Positions 32,214-41,875 of a DNA stretch of 64,000 nucleotides are shown here, in pieces. The stretch is from Deinococcus sp. YIM 134068 (GTDB lineage: Bacteria > Deinococcota > Deinococci > Deinococcales > Deinococcaceae). The notes under the pieces were generated by a model. The model searched no databases and was not told where the DNA came from. It worked only from the letters and a program-made list of their open reading frames with translations. The stretch covers positions 1 through 64,000 of the forward strand of contig NZ_JAZHPF010000011.1 in the NCBI RefSeq assembly GCF_036543075.1, read 5' to 3'. Both the position numbers and the translations under genes were made by a program. Every line of letters starts with the position of its first letter. Positions within the stretch are counted from its first letter, which is position 1.

Positions 32214-34946
32214 TCAGCCCTCCGGCTGGTCCGCTGCCTCCCCCAGAGCGGGGGCTGAACCCGGAGGCCGGGGGGCCAGAATCGCCACCGCCAGCAAGCT
32301 CAATCCCGTGACGAGGACGGCCACGCCCACCGCCGCGCCCGTGTTCGGCACCTCCGGGGCGTCGAGGAGGACCCCCTTGAGGCCCGCCGCCACGATCAGT
32401 CCCAGGCCGGTGTCCCACAGGAGGCGGGGCGGCTCGCCCGTTCGCCGCGCTCCCACACACGCGCCCAGCCCGACCCCCAGGACCGCGAGGCTGGAGAGCG
32501 TGAGCCAGGGCCACCCCACCTCCGCCGCCGGGTCAAGCCGCGCCCCCAGCGAGAGCAGCCCCACGAGGAGCAGCGCCGCGAGCCACAGGGCCTGAACGTG
32601 GGGCCGTTGCGGCGCGGCGTCCTCCGCCGGGAGACTGTTCAGGGTCCGCGTCCGCAGGCCGCCCGCCGTGCGGGTCAGCGCCCACACGAGGCTGAGGAGC
32701 AGGGCACCCAGCGCCGGGACCGTCAGCGTCCCACTCAGCGGGTCGAGGAGCGAGGCCACGAACGCGCCGGAGAGGCCCAACTCCACCGGGAGCGGGGAGG
32801 ACCCCCCCAGCGGCGCGGCGAGCAGGACCACCAGGGCGGCCAGCAGCCCCAGCCCCAGCCCCACGTCCAGCCGCGACCACCCCCAGGCGAGGCGCAGCGG
32901 CACGGTCAGGGCTGCCGTGAGGGCCAGCGCCCCCGGCACGCCCACCCCCGGCAGCCAGGTCAGGCTGACGCGGCTCAGCGTGAGCGCGAGGACGAGCAGG
33001 CCCGCGCCCTCGGCCACCGCCCTCGCCCCTCCGCCCGCCCGCCGCGCGGTGCCCAGCAGCGACCCCGCCGCGACGAGCGCCACGAGGCAGGAGGTGAACG
33101 CGGTCCCGCCCGAGCCGTCCGCCGTCCCCACCAGCAGCAATGCCCCCACGGCGGCTCCGGGAGCGAGCGCCCAGAAGGCCGCCCTCCGGGGAGGGGTGGG
33201 GGGAGTGTCAGCCCGCCCCCTGGCCCGGAGCGCCCACAGTCCCGCCGAGAGCGCCGCCACGGCCAGCCACAGAAGGTCATCGCTGCCCGTCTGGAGTGCG
33301 GCCACGGCGAGCAGGCTGCCACCCCCGGCGAGGAGCGGGGCCGTGAGGCGGGGGGTGGGGGTGCTGGGCGTGCCGTCGGGATTCGGGTTCGGACGGGGGG
33401 AGGTGGCCCACGGGTCCCTCGCCACCCGCAACGCCCCCAGGACGGCAATTCCTGCGGGCAGAGCGCCCAGGAGCGCGTCCCATCTCGTCCCTGTGAGGTC
33501 CGTGCCCGCGAGGCTAGCTCCCCACACGGCGCTCAGGCCCAGGCCCCCCGCCCCCGCCGTCAGCCAGCCCCGGCTGCGGGCGCTCAGGCCCACGAGCAGC
33601 AGCGCGAGGGCGACCCCGGCGATGGCGGCGGGCTGGGTCCGCGCCCCCAGCAGGCCGAGGACCGCCGCCCCGGCCACCCCGCTCGCGGCGGCGGTGAGAC
33701 TTCCGGCGAGGGTGCCCGTGAGTGGGGGCGCGGTGTCTTCTCCCGTGACCAAGCGCCGTCCCCAGGCGTACCGTGCCGTCAGCGCCAGCAGGGCGAGAAT
33801 GACCAGCGAGAGGACACCCACGAGCGGGTCTGTCCGCCCGCGTTCGGCCAGGGCCGTGCCCACGGCGGCGGCCACGAGAACCTGCGGCCCCAGCGTCGCC
33901 CGCGCCGCGAGGGCGGGCACGGGAGGGCGAGGGCGGGTCTCCTCCTCCTCCACCCGCCGCATGAGCAGGGCCAGCGCCGGGGCGAGCGCAAGGGCGGAGA
34001 AGGCCAGCCAGACGAGGAGTCCGGGGACGATCCCGCCCGCCCCACCGAGCGCCAGCACTTCCAGCGCGTAGTTTCCTTCGCTCTCGAACAGCAACTCCGG
34101 GTCGGTGTGGCTCGCCGAGGCGATCAGCCACCCCAGCGGCACCAGCCCGGAGACCCCCAGGGTGAGGGCGAGCGCCGCGCGGTTCGTGCCCTCCGGTTCC
34201 CCGCTAGTCTTCACCTGCCCAGGTGCCCTCCCCGACACGGCCACCCCCGCGAGGAGCAGCACCGCCCCCGCCGCGAGGACGGACGCCCGCCCCAGGTCGT
34301 CCGTGAGCATCCACACCGAGAGGCCCGCCCCGAGGACCGCCAATGCTCCGAGCAGCGGTTCGCGGCGACGCAGCCCGTCCCACAGCAGCCCCGCGCTCAG
34401 GGCGAGGAGGCCCAGCATAACCACGGCGGGACCCCAGGCGTCGGGGAGGGACTGGGTGACGCTGCCCAGTCCCAGCGCCGTCACCCCGTACCCCAGCCCC
34501 CGGAGCGCCCCCGACACCGGCCACGGCACCCGCCGCGCGTTGAGGAACAGCAGCCCCCCGAACGCGAAGACCGCCAGCAACCCCGTCCAGCTCGGCGCTC
34601 CCAGCTCCCGCAGCGTGAAGGCCAGCCCGCCCAGCACGAGCACGCCCCCGATCACGCTGATCCGCGCCCGGCTGTACTCGGGGTCCCACAGGGAGGGGCC
34701 GCGCGGTCTGGCCGGGGCGGGGGAGACCACGACCGGCACATCCTCCGGCCAGATGGTGGGTGTCTCCTCCGGTGGGGCGAGGGATTCTTCGGCAGGCAGG
34801 GTCGCTTCGGGCACTCCAGCCCGCTCCCCCACCCGCAGCCGCGCGAGTTCGGCCCGCAGTTCGTCCAGCCGCCGCTCCAGCCGTGAGGCGCGGACGAGCG
34901 CCCAGACCGCCAACCCCAGCGCCAGCACCACCGCGAGTTCCGTCAT
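32214..34946 (-). CDS. Very large DUF2339-family polytopic membrane protein
   Basis: A 910-residue protein. An N-terminal helix (MTELAVVLALGLAVWALVRA) is followed by a short coiled stretch (SRLERRLDELRAELARLRVG), a Pro-rich acidic linker, and then more than 20 hydrophobic helices to the end. The conserved DPEYSRARISVIGGVLVLGGLAFTLRELG matches the entry to the DUF2339 domain. Function is unknown; the family is thought to work in the envelope. The start follows a G-rich tract. High Leu/Ala/Gly content makes long open frames on the opposite strand, which are not genes. Confidence 0.82.
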   Translation of the reverse strand: MTELAVVLALGLAVWALVRASRLERRLDELRAELARLRVGERAGVPEATLPAEESLAPPEETPTIWPEDVPVVVSPAPARPRGPSLWDPEYSRARISVIGGVLVLGGLAFTLRELGAPSWTGLLAVFAFGGLLFLNARRVPWPVSGALRGLGYGVTALGLGSVTQSLPDAWGPAVVMLGLLALSAGLLWDGLRRREPLLGALAVLGAGLSVWMLTDDLGRASVLAAGAVLLLAGVAVSGRAPGQVKTSGEPEGTNRAALALTLGVSGLVPLGWLIASASHTDPELLFESEGNYALEVLALGGAGGIVPGLLVWLAFSALALAPALALLMRRVEEEETRPRPPVPALAARATLGPQVLVAAAVGTALAERGRTDPLVGVLSLVILALLALTARYAWGRRLVTGEDTAPPLTGTLAGSLTAAASGVAGAAVLGLLGARTQPAAIAGVALALLLVGLSARSRGWLTAGAGGLGLSAVWGASLAGTDLTGTRWDALLGALPAGIAVLGALRVARDPWATSPRPNPNPDGTPSTPTPRLTAPLLAGGGSLLAVAALQTGSDDLLWLAVAALSAGLWALRARGRADTPPTPPRRAAFWALAPGAAVGALLLVGTADGSGGTAFTSCLVALVAAGSLLGTARRAGGGARAVAEGAGLLVLALTLSRVSLTWLPGVGVPGALALTAALTVPLRLAWGWSRLDVGLGLGLLAALVVLLAAPLGGSSPLPVELGLSGAFVASLLDPLSGTLTVPALGALLLSLVWALTRTAGGLRTRTLNSLPAEDAAPQRPHVQALWLAALLLVGLLSLGARLDPAAEVGWPWLTLSSLAVLGVGLGACVGARRTGEPPRLLWDTGLGLIVAAGLKGVLLDAPEVPNTGAAVGVAVLVTGLSLLAVAILAPRPPGSAPALGEAADQPEG

Positions 34947-35081
34947 CCCGCCCGCCCCGTGTCCCGTCCCCGGCCCGCCGAACGCCGTGCGTCCCCCATG
35001 CCTTCCCCTTTCGTTCCCGCGCTTTCCCGAACGGTACTCCGTCCGCACCCCACGGGCCGGGCAACCGGAACGCGGCACAAG

Positions 35082-35104
35082 AAAAAACCCGCCGCGTGGG
35101 CGGG
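35082..35104 (-). terminator. Intrinsic terminator of the Fur-family gene
   Basis: CCCGCC-gcgtg-GGCGGG forms a compact hairpin that on the minus strand is followed by TTTTTTCTT. It is the clearest rho-independent terminator in the window. Confidence 0.9.
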
Positions 35105-35122
35105 CCGCTGGTGGAGAGAACG

Positions 35123-35527
35123 CTAGCTGTCCTGGGCTGGCCGGGACGTGCAGTCGGGGCAGTGGCCCATGAACTCCAGGCGCACCCCGGTGATCTGGAA
35201 GCCCGCCGGAAGCGCCGCCGCCGGGATGGAGGGCACGGCCCCCGCGTCCACGTCGAAGATCGCGCCGCAGCCCCGGCAGACCGCGTGGTGGTGGTCCTCG
35301 CCCGCGTGCTTGTAGTCGTAGCGGGTGGCCTGCCCCGCGCGCTCGATGGTCATCACCACGCCGTCACGTACGAGGGCGTCGAGCGTGCGGTACACGGTCC
35401 CCAGGCTCACCTGGGGCAACTGTCCCCGGACCTGCCCGTGGATCCAGGCCGCGTCCGGGTGGCCCCGAGACGCCCGCAGCACCTCGATCACCGCCTGCCG
35501 CTGCCGGGTTTGCCGCACCATCGTCAT
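35123..35527 (-). CDS. Fur/PerR/Zur-family metalloregulator
   Basis: A 134-residue regulator. The winged helix (RQTRQRQAVIEVLRASRGHPDAAWI ... VSLGTVYRTLDALVRDGVV) is followed by HAGEDHHHAVCRGCG and GHCPDC. Cys84, Cys87, Cys123 and Cys126 make the structural zinc site, and the His cluster gives the regulatory metal ligands. Whether it senses iron, zinc, manganese or peroxide cannot be told. TATCCT lies six bases before ATG 35527, so the mRNA is leaderless; a terminator follows. It is divergent from birA. Confidence 0.93.
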   Translation of the reverse strand: MTMVRQTRQRQAVIEVLRASRGHPDAAWIHGQVRGQLPQVSLGTVYRTLDALVRDGVVMTIERAGQATRYDYKHAGEDHHHAVCRGCGAIFDVDAGAVPSIPAAALPAGFQITGVRLEFMGHCPDCTSRPAQDS

Positions 35528-35685
35528 GGGGCGAGGATAGCAGACGGGGTGATGCGGGCCTGACGCGAGCGTTACGGTTGGAAGCTTGTGGCCCGTCGAA
35601 AAAGACCTTCCTCTACAAGCGACAGGCACGTGCTACAAGCCGTCCTTCTTGCCTTCGTTCACCCCCACCCCGCATAGTGCTGAAC

Positions 35686-36621
35686 GTGCCCGCCCGATTG
35701 CTGCCGCTGCTGACCGACGTGCCCCAGTCCGGGGAGACGCTGGGGGCGCGGCTCGGCGTGAACCGCGTTACGGTGAACACGCTGGCGCGGCGGCTGGCGG
35801 AAGGCGGCGTGCCCGTCGTCACCACGCGGGGCGGGTACGCGCTGGAGGTGGGGACGCCCGCGCCTCAGCTCGTGCCCGTCACGGGCCACTTCGGGCGGGC
35901 GATGCGCTACGCGGGCACGGTCGGTAGCACGCAGGACGAGGTGCGGGCGTGGGCGGACGACCCGGATAACCTGGTCCCCCACGGTGCCGCCTTCGTCGCC
36001 GAGCGGCAGACCGCCGGGCGTGGACGGCGTGGGCGGAAGTGGGACACCACCCACGGCACCCTCGTCTTCAGCGTGCTCCTCCACGGGCCGCTGCCCCTCC
36101 CCGACCTCGCGCTTATGCCCTTCGCGGCGGGGGTGGCCCTGCAACGCGCGTGCGGCGTCGGCGGGCTGAAGTGGCCCAACGACCTCCTGTCCCCCGACGG
36201 GCGCAAGCTCGCGGGCATCCTCCTCGAAGCCGACCTGCGGGGTGAGGAGGCCCGCCGCGCCGTCCTCGGTCTCGGGGTGAACGTCACCGCCGCGCCGCCG
36301 GGGGCCGCCCACCTCGCGGAATTTCTGCCCGGCGTCACCCGCGCCGCCCTCCTCGCCCGCCTCCTCGCCGAGCTGGAACGGTGGCTCGTCGCGTCGCCCG
36401 ACGCCGTGTTGGAGGCGTGGCGCGCATCCAACGTCACCCTCGGGCGGGAAGTGCGCCTCTCCACCGGGCGCGGCGACCTCATCGGGACCGCTCTGGACCT
36501 CGACGCGCAGGGGGGCCTCGTCGTCCAGCCGCCCGGCGGCCCGCCCGTCACCGTTCACGCGGGGGACGTTCAGCTTGTTGGTACTCTCACCCCATCCCAC
36601 TCGCAGGAGGACCACCCATGA
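35686..36621 (+). CDS. birA: Biotin--protein ligase with N-terminal helix-turn-helix
   Basis: A 311-residue two-domain BirA. Residues 5-50 (LLPLLTDVPQSGETLGARLGVNRVTVNTLARRL) form a winged helix, so it may also repress biotin genes. The ligase domain carries ERQTAGRGRRGRKW (biotinyl-AMP loop, residues 106-119) and KWPNDLL. A C-terminal SH3-like domain follows. GTG 35686 gives the normal N-terminus; the -10 box is probably CATAGT seven bases upstream. Its stop overlaps bioY by four bases, which links biotin attachment with biotin uptake. Confidence 0.93.
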   Translation: MPARLLPLLTDVPQSGETLGARLGVNRVTVNTLARRLAEGGVPVVTTRGGYALEVGTPAPQLVPVTGHFGRAMRYAGTVGSTQDEVRAWADDPDNLVPHGAAFVAERQTAGRGRRGRKWDTTHGTLVFSVLLHGPLPLPDLALMPFAAGVALQRACGVGGLKWPNDLLSPDGRKLAGILLEADLRGEEARRAVLGLGVNVTAAPPGAAHLAEFLPGVTRAALLARLLAELERWLVASPDAVLEAWRASNVTLGREVRLSTGRGDLIGTALDLDAQGGLVVQPPGGPPVTVHAGDVQLVGTLTPSHSQEDHP

Positions 36622-37202
36622 CCCCAGCCGTTCCCGCCCACCCCACCCTCGCCCGCACGCTCGCGCCCGCGCGTGGTCTGACCCGTGACGTGCCCCTCGT
36701 CCTCGGCGGGGCCGCGTTCGTCGCCCTCGTCGCGCAGGTCGAAATCCCGCTGTGGCCCGTGCCCATCACCCTCCAGACGCTCGCCGTGCTGCTCGTCGGG
36801 GCCGCGCTGGGGTGGAGGCGGGGTGCGGCGAGCCTGAGTACGTACCTCCTCGCCGGGGCGGTCGGCCTGCCCGTGTTCGCGGGGGGCAGCGCGGGTCTCG
36901 CCAAGTTCGCGGGGACCACGGGCGGCTACCTCGTCGGCTACATCCTCGCCGCCGCCCTCGTCGGCTGGCTGGTGGAGCGGTACGCGCTGGACCGCACCGT
37001 TCGGGGCACCGCCCTCGCCATGCTCGCGGGCAGCGCCGTCATCTACGCCTGCGGGCTGGCATGGCTCGGCACCGTCACGGGGCTGCAAGGCCAGGCCCTC
37101 CTGAACGCGGGCTTCACCCCCTTCCTCCTCGGTGACGCCCTGAAACTCGGCCTCGCCGCCCTGCTGCTGCCGGGAGCGTGGGCGTGGGTGGGGAAGCGGT
37201 AA
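36618..37202 (+). CDS. bioY: BioY biotin transporter S-component
   Basis: A 194-residue membrane protein with about six helices. PLWPVPITLQTLAVLLVGAALGWRRG and LSTYLLAGAVGLPVFAGGSAG ... FAGTTGGYLVGYILAA are BioY signatures. It binds biotin and works either alone or with a shared ECF energising module, none of which is encoded nearby. ATG 36618 has GGAGG upstream within the end of birA. Beyond its stop the base composition drops sharply, marking the edge of an acquired segment. Confidence 0.95.
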   Translation: MTPAVPAHPTLARTLAPARGLTRDVPLVLGGAAFVALVAQVEIPLWPVPITLQTLAVLLVGAALGWRRGAASLSTYLLAGAVGLPVFAGGSAGLAKFAGTTGGYLVGYILAAALVGWLVERYALDRTVRGTALAMLAGSAVIYACGLAWLGTVTGLQGQALLNAGFTPFLLGDALKLGLAALLLPGAWAWVGKR

Positions 37203-37265
37203 AGTGTTTCGTAGGAGCTGATGGTTGTGAAGGAAACACTGACGACTTGAGAAAGGAGTAGGTGC

Positions 37266-37436
37266 ATGACTGAAAGAAAAAGGTTGGAGGAGAGCCGCAG
37301 CTTTCCGCGCGAGACAGAAAAGAGTATAATTGGAAATTCGAAGCCAAGTGTATCCATTGGAAATAAAAACAAAGGTAGTCCAAAGGACGGGGTGCCAAAA
37401 GGGGGACCATTTAAATCCAAACCAGACAATAAATGA
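37266..37436 (+). CDS. Small polar protein of an AT-rich two-gene module
   Basis: A 56-residue, strongly basic, disorder-prone protein (MTERKRLEESRSFPRETEKS, then a Lys/Gly/Pro/Ser-rich half ending KSKPDNK). AAAGGAG lies seven bases before ATG 37266, and the stop overlaps the next ATG by four bases (ATGA), so both ends support a real gene translationally coupled to the membrane protein. No hydrophobic segment, no cysteine. I do not recognise it with certainty. Small Gly/Pro-rich proteins paired with DUF6338-like membrane proteins are the closest parallel I know. Confidence 0.65.
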   Translation: MTERKRLEESRSFPRETEKSIIGNSKPSVSIGNKNKGSPKDGVPKGGPFKSKPDNK

Positions 37437-38203
37437 GTGACGTATCTACTCTATTAGCCAGCCTTATAATAATAATTCCTGGTTATGTGGCAATATCTGT
37501 ATTTAGCTACGTTATTGGCTCTAGATCAAGAGAGTTTGTTGCCTCTACTGTTTGGAGCGTATTAGCTGCGGCTCTACTGTACGCCGTTTTTGACAAGATC
37601 GGTGTTCTTGTAAGCAAGCTCGGTCTAACTATACCGGGAGTGACTATAGCTCAGGTACTTAAAACTGATTTAAAGGAGGGAAGGATTGGTTTCGGTGACA
37701 CCAGTGTTATTGATATAATCTATCTGTCTTTGTCTGTATCAATGATTGGTGCTATGACTGGTTTTTTTGCGGGAAAGTTGGTGAGGTCTAGAAGTTTCAA
37801 CTTTCTAAGTAGGAGGTATACAGGACATTCGTACAACCCTGACATATGGAACGAGTATTTTATAGATGACACTCATCCTTGTGTTTATATTAAAACCAAG
37901 GACGGTAAAGAGCTGCTTGCTAATCTGGCGTACGCCTCAGAAGTACCTTCTAATAAGGGTGTGATTTTGTATGATGTGTCGTTTGTAGATGAGAACACAG
38001 GAGAGTTGGAGGACATAGAGTTAAACGGCGAACCATATATGTTTGTACCTGGCGACAACATAAATTATATAATTCGTTATGGTGGGTATAGTAGAGATAG
38101 CCTCCTAGAGAGAGTAATGAGGCTTTTTGATCGGGATGAGGTTCTACTGTCATTTATAACTTTGTTTATCATATCTGCGTTCATCCTCTACTATACGTAC
38201 TAA
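37433..38203 (+). CDS. Membrane protein of the AT-rich two-gene module (DUF6338-like)
   Basis: A 256-residue protein. Three N-terminal membrane segments (LLASLIIIIPGYVAISVFSYVIG, TVWSVLAAALLYAVF and LSLSVSMIGAMTGFFAGKLV) lead into a cytoplasmic beta-rich domain (DIWNEYFIDDTHPCVYIKTKDGKEL ... VSFVDENTGELEDIELNGEP), and a last segment (LLSFITLFIISAFILYY) ends the chain. The PGYVA opening, the WNEYF and the KTKDGKELL strand recall DUF6338 proteins of unknown function; this is a weak match from memory. AT-rich codon use unlike the neighbours marks it as acquired. Confidence 0.65.
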   Translation: MSDVSTLLASLIIIIPGYVAISVFSYVIGSRSREFVASTVWSVLAAALLYAVFDKIGVLVSKLGLTIPGVTIAQVLKTDLKEGRIGFGDTSVIDIIYLSLSVSMIGAMTGFFAGKLVRSRSFNFLSRRYTGHSYNPDIWNEYFIDDTHPCVYIKTKDGKELLANLAYASEVPSNKGVILYDVSFVDENTGELEDIELNGEPYMFVPGDNINYIIRYGGYSRDSLLERVMRLFDRDEVLLSFITLFIISAFILYYTY

Positions 38204-38226
38204 AACTTCCCCTCGGGAGAGAAAAC

Positions 38227-38260
38227 AGCCCCACCTTCACTCGGGTGGGGGCTTCTTCTT
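38227..38260 (+). terminator. Terminator of the AT-rich module
   Basis: AGCCCCACC (38227-38235) pairs with GGTGGGGGCT (38244-38253, one G bulged) and is followed by TCTTCTT. It closes the acquired two-gene unit. Confidence 0.75.
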
Positions 38261-38368
38261 CGCGTGGGTTGCAGGTGCGCTCCCGTGCGGAGGCCCCACC
38301 CGAAGTCTGCGGCCAGTGTGCGCCGTGGCGGGGGCGGGCGCATCGGCCAAAAGGGGGAGGGGAGGCGG

Positions 38369-38791
38369 TCAGAGCGTCCAGATATTGAGCGTGGGCACGC
38401 CGAGCGGGGCGAAGTCCTTGATATTTCGCGTGACGACGATGAGGCCGTGGGCGCTGGCGGTGGCGGCGATCAGGGCGTCGAGGGTGCCCGGCGTCTGACC
38501 GGCGGAGCGCGCGGCCTGAACCAGTCGTGCCCACTCGGTCATCACGGGATGCGTCACGTCGAGGACCTGACCGGCGAACTGTGGGAGCAAGTCCTGCCTG
38601 TACCACGCCTCAAGCCGTTGGCGTCGGGTGGGGTCCGGCGTGTTGAGAAGGCCGCGTTCGATCTCCCCGAGCGTGACGACACTCAGGGCCGTGTCCCTGA
38701 TAGAAACGTTCTCCAGCCAAGCGATAACCCCCAGGTTTGGGCGTGGTTTGGAGGTCTCACTGACAATGTTCGTGTCCAGCAGGTAGATCAC
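38369..38791 (-). CDS. PIN-domain toxin (VapC/FitB-like)
   Basis: A 140-residue PIN protein. IYLLDTNIVSETSKPRPN holds the first Asp, VTLGEIERGL the Glu, GTLDALIAATASAHGL the third acidic residue and TRNIKDFAPLGVPTLNIW the fourth. DTNIVSE, LxEIxxG and the ending NPW-like NIW resemble the FitB subgroup. The start overlaps the stop of the upstream antitoxin by four bases. RNase activity is a family inference. Confidence 0.9.
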   Translation of the reverse strand: MIYLLDTNIVSETSKPRPNLGVIAWLENVSIRDTALSVVTLGEIERGLLNTPDPTRRQRLEAWYRQDLLPQFAGQVLDVTHPVMTEWARLVQAARSAGQTPGTLDALIAATASAHGLIVVTRNIKDFAPLGVPTLNIWTL

Positions 38792-39060
38792 AGCTCTACG
38801 TCGCCGGGCCTGTCCTGAAGGCGTTCCAGCCTGAACTCCTCGTCACGGGGAATGTTCCTGAAAGCAGTCATGGCGCTGACGAACGGCTCCTCTCGCAAGT
38901 CGGTGACTTCTGAAGTCGCCGGAGGAGCCGTGTGAATCACGAACGTCACACCGTCAGGGCGGGTGATGCTCTGCGGTTCTCCGTTGGCGACGAGTTCGAG
39001 AACTTCGTCCATGTGGGCCAGAGCTTCGGCATAGGGCCAGGGGGTGCGGTGTGAAGTCAT
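38788..39060 (-). CDS. Antitoxin of the FitB-like PIN toxin (Phd/YefM-like)
   Basis: A 90-residue acidic protein. PYAEALAHMDEVLELVANGEPQSITRPDGVTFVIHT has the helix-turn-strand style of Phd/YefM-type antitoxins, followed by a C-terminal arm ending PRDEEFRLERLQDRPGDVEL that would bind the toxin. It overlaps the toxin gene by four bases. The family call is tentative; its role as antitoxin rests mostly on gene order and size. Confidence 0.7.
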   Translation of the reverse strand: MTSHRTPWPYAEALAHMDEVLELVANGEPQSITRPDGVTFVIHTAPPATSEVTDLREEPFVSAMTAFRNIPRDEEFRLERLQDRPGDVEL

Positions 39061-39116
39061 GGTGGCCTCCCTGTGCGGCTGCGTAGCGCGAGTCGACCCA
39101 TAAGGATTGCCGAGGC

Positions 39117-39533
39117 TCAGAGCGTCAACACGCGCAACTGTGGAAAGTCGGCGAAGTTTGCCGGATTGAGCGTGAAGAGGCGGTGGGCATGGTGCTGAGC
39201 GTGTGCGCCGATCAGGAAGTCGGGCAAGACCGGGCGGATTCCAGCGGCTCCCCCCGCCCGCCGCCTCGCGTGGTAGTCGGCGTTGGCGCGGCCTGCCTCA
39301 GCCCAGGCGTCTTCGCTCATGGTGGCGTCAAGGCGAATGCCGGTGCTCGTAAGAAACGTGTCAATGGCGGCCCGGTTGGTGTGGCGTCGGCCATGCAACT
39401 CGGCATAGACGACGCCGCAAATAACCAGTGGACCTTGCTGCGCGTACTGTCCCAGTCGCACCGAGAGGGCTGCGGAATGGGAAGTTTGATCGAGTAGATC
39501 GCTGATGACGTTGGTATCTAACGCGGTAATCAG
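39117..39533 (-). CDS. PIN-domain toxin with a non-canonical start codon
   Basis: The full PIN fold needs the segment LITALDTNVISDLLDQTSHS, which holds the first catalytic Asp. It is open in frame upstream of the nearest GTG (39461), but no ATG, GTG or TTG occurs anywhere before it. The best start is CTG at 39533-39531, or ATT at 39530-39528, placed on the antitoxin stop (CTGA) with GAGGAG five bases upstream of the CTG. From CTG the protein has 138 residues, a normal length. Later motifs are YAELHG, the LPDFLIGAHA acidic position and TLNPANF. A start at 39461 would remove the catalytic Asp. Confidence 0.75.
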   Translation of the reverse strand: MITALDTNVISDLLDQTSHSAALSVRLGQYAQQGPLVICGVVYAELHGRRHTNRAAIDTFLTSTGIRLDATMSEDAWAEAGRANADYHARRRAGGAAGIRPVLPDFLIGAHAQHHAHRLFTLNPANFADFPQLRVLTL

Positions 39534-39853
39534 ACCCGCTCCTCTTTCCCGTCCGGACCTATCCGGAAGACCTGCGCCCCTGGACCGCTTCGGAGGATAT
39601 GAAGTTCTTCATCCGTCAGCCCCTCATGGCGAGAGTTGCGGATGAACTCCTCCGTTGTTTCGTCTCCTTGCCGCAAGGCACCAATCCATTTGACGAAGGG
39701 GTTCTTTTCCTCGCGGTAAGGGCGCAGATAGATACCCTGCTCATCCATCACGAATTCCACCTCGTCCCCCTGGCCGACCCCCAACCGTTCGCGGACTTCA
39801 CGCGGCAGAACGATCTGCCCCTTGCTGCTAATGGTCGCTGTCTTGGTTCGCAT
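39530..39853 (-). CDS. SpoVT-AbrB-type antitoxin
   Basis: A 107-residue antitoxin. The N-terminal swapped-hairpin domain (KTATISSKGQIVLPREVRERLGVGQGDEVEFVMDEQGI) is the classic AbrB/MazE DNA-binding fold. The rest is acidic and helical (ALRQGDETTEEFIRNSRHEGLTDEE) and would hold the PIN toxin. GGAGG lies six bases before the ATG, so this gene, unlike many here, has a leader. Repeats upstream (39867-39891) are the likely autoregulatory site. Confidence 0.88.
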   Translation of the reverse strand: MRTKTATISSKGQIVLPREVRERLGVGQGDEVEFVMDEQGIYLRPYREEKNPFVKWIGALRQGDETTEEFIRNSRHEGLTDEELHILRSGPGAQVFRIGPDGKEERV

Positions 39854-39866
39854 CCGCCACCTCCGT

Positions 39867-39891
39867 CTTACAGCTTACAACGAGAAGTAAG
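39867..39891. promoter_or_regulatory. Probable operator of the AbrB/PIN pair
   Basis: CTTAC occurs twice in the same orientation (39867-39871 and 39874-39878) and once inverted as GTAAG (39887-39891), within the only AT-rich stretch upstream of the antitoxin. AbrB-type proteins bind such short repeated elements. Confidence 0.4.
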
Positions 39892-39910
39892 AAGCACAGG
39901 ATTCCCGACC

Positions 39911-39949
39911 CGAAGGAGAACGCCCCCACCCATCCACCGGGCAGGGGCG
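39911..39949 (-). terminator. recA operon terminator
   Basis: CGCCCC (39921-39926) pairs with GGGGCG (39944-39949). On the minus strand the hairpin is followed by TTCTCCTTC. It lies about 30 bases downstream of the recA stop codon. Confidence 0.6.
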
Positions 39950-39977
39950 CTCCTGTCTTGTTCTGCGGTCTACCGGC

Positions 39978-41871
<1,894 letters not shown>

Positions 41872-41875
<4 letters not shown>

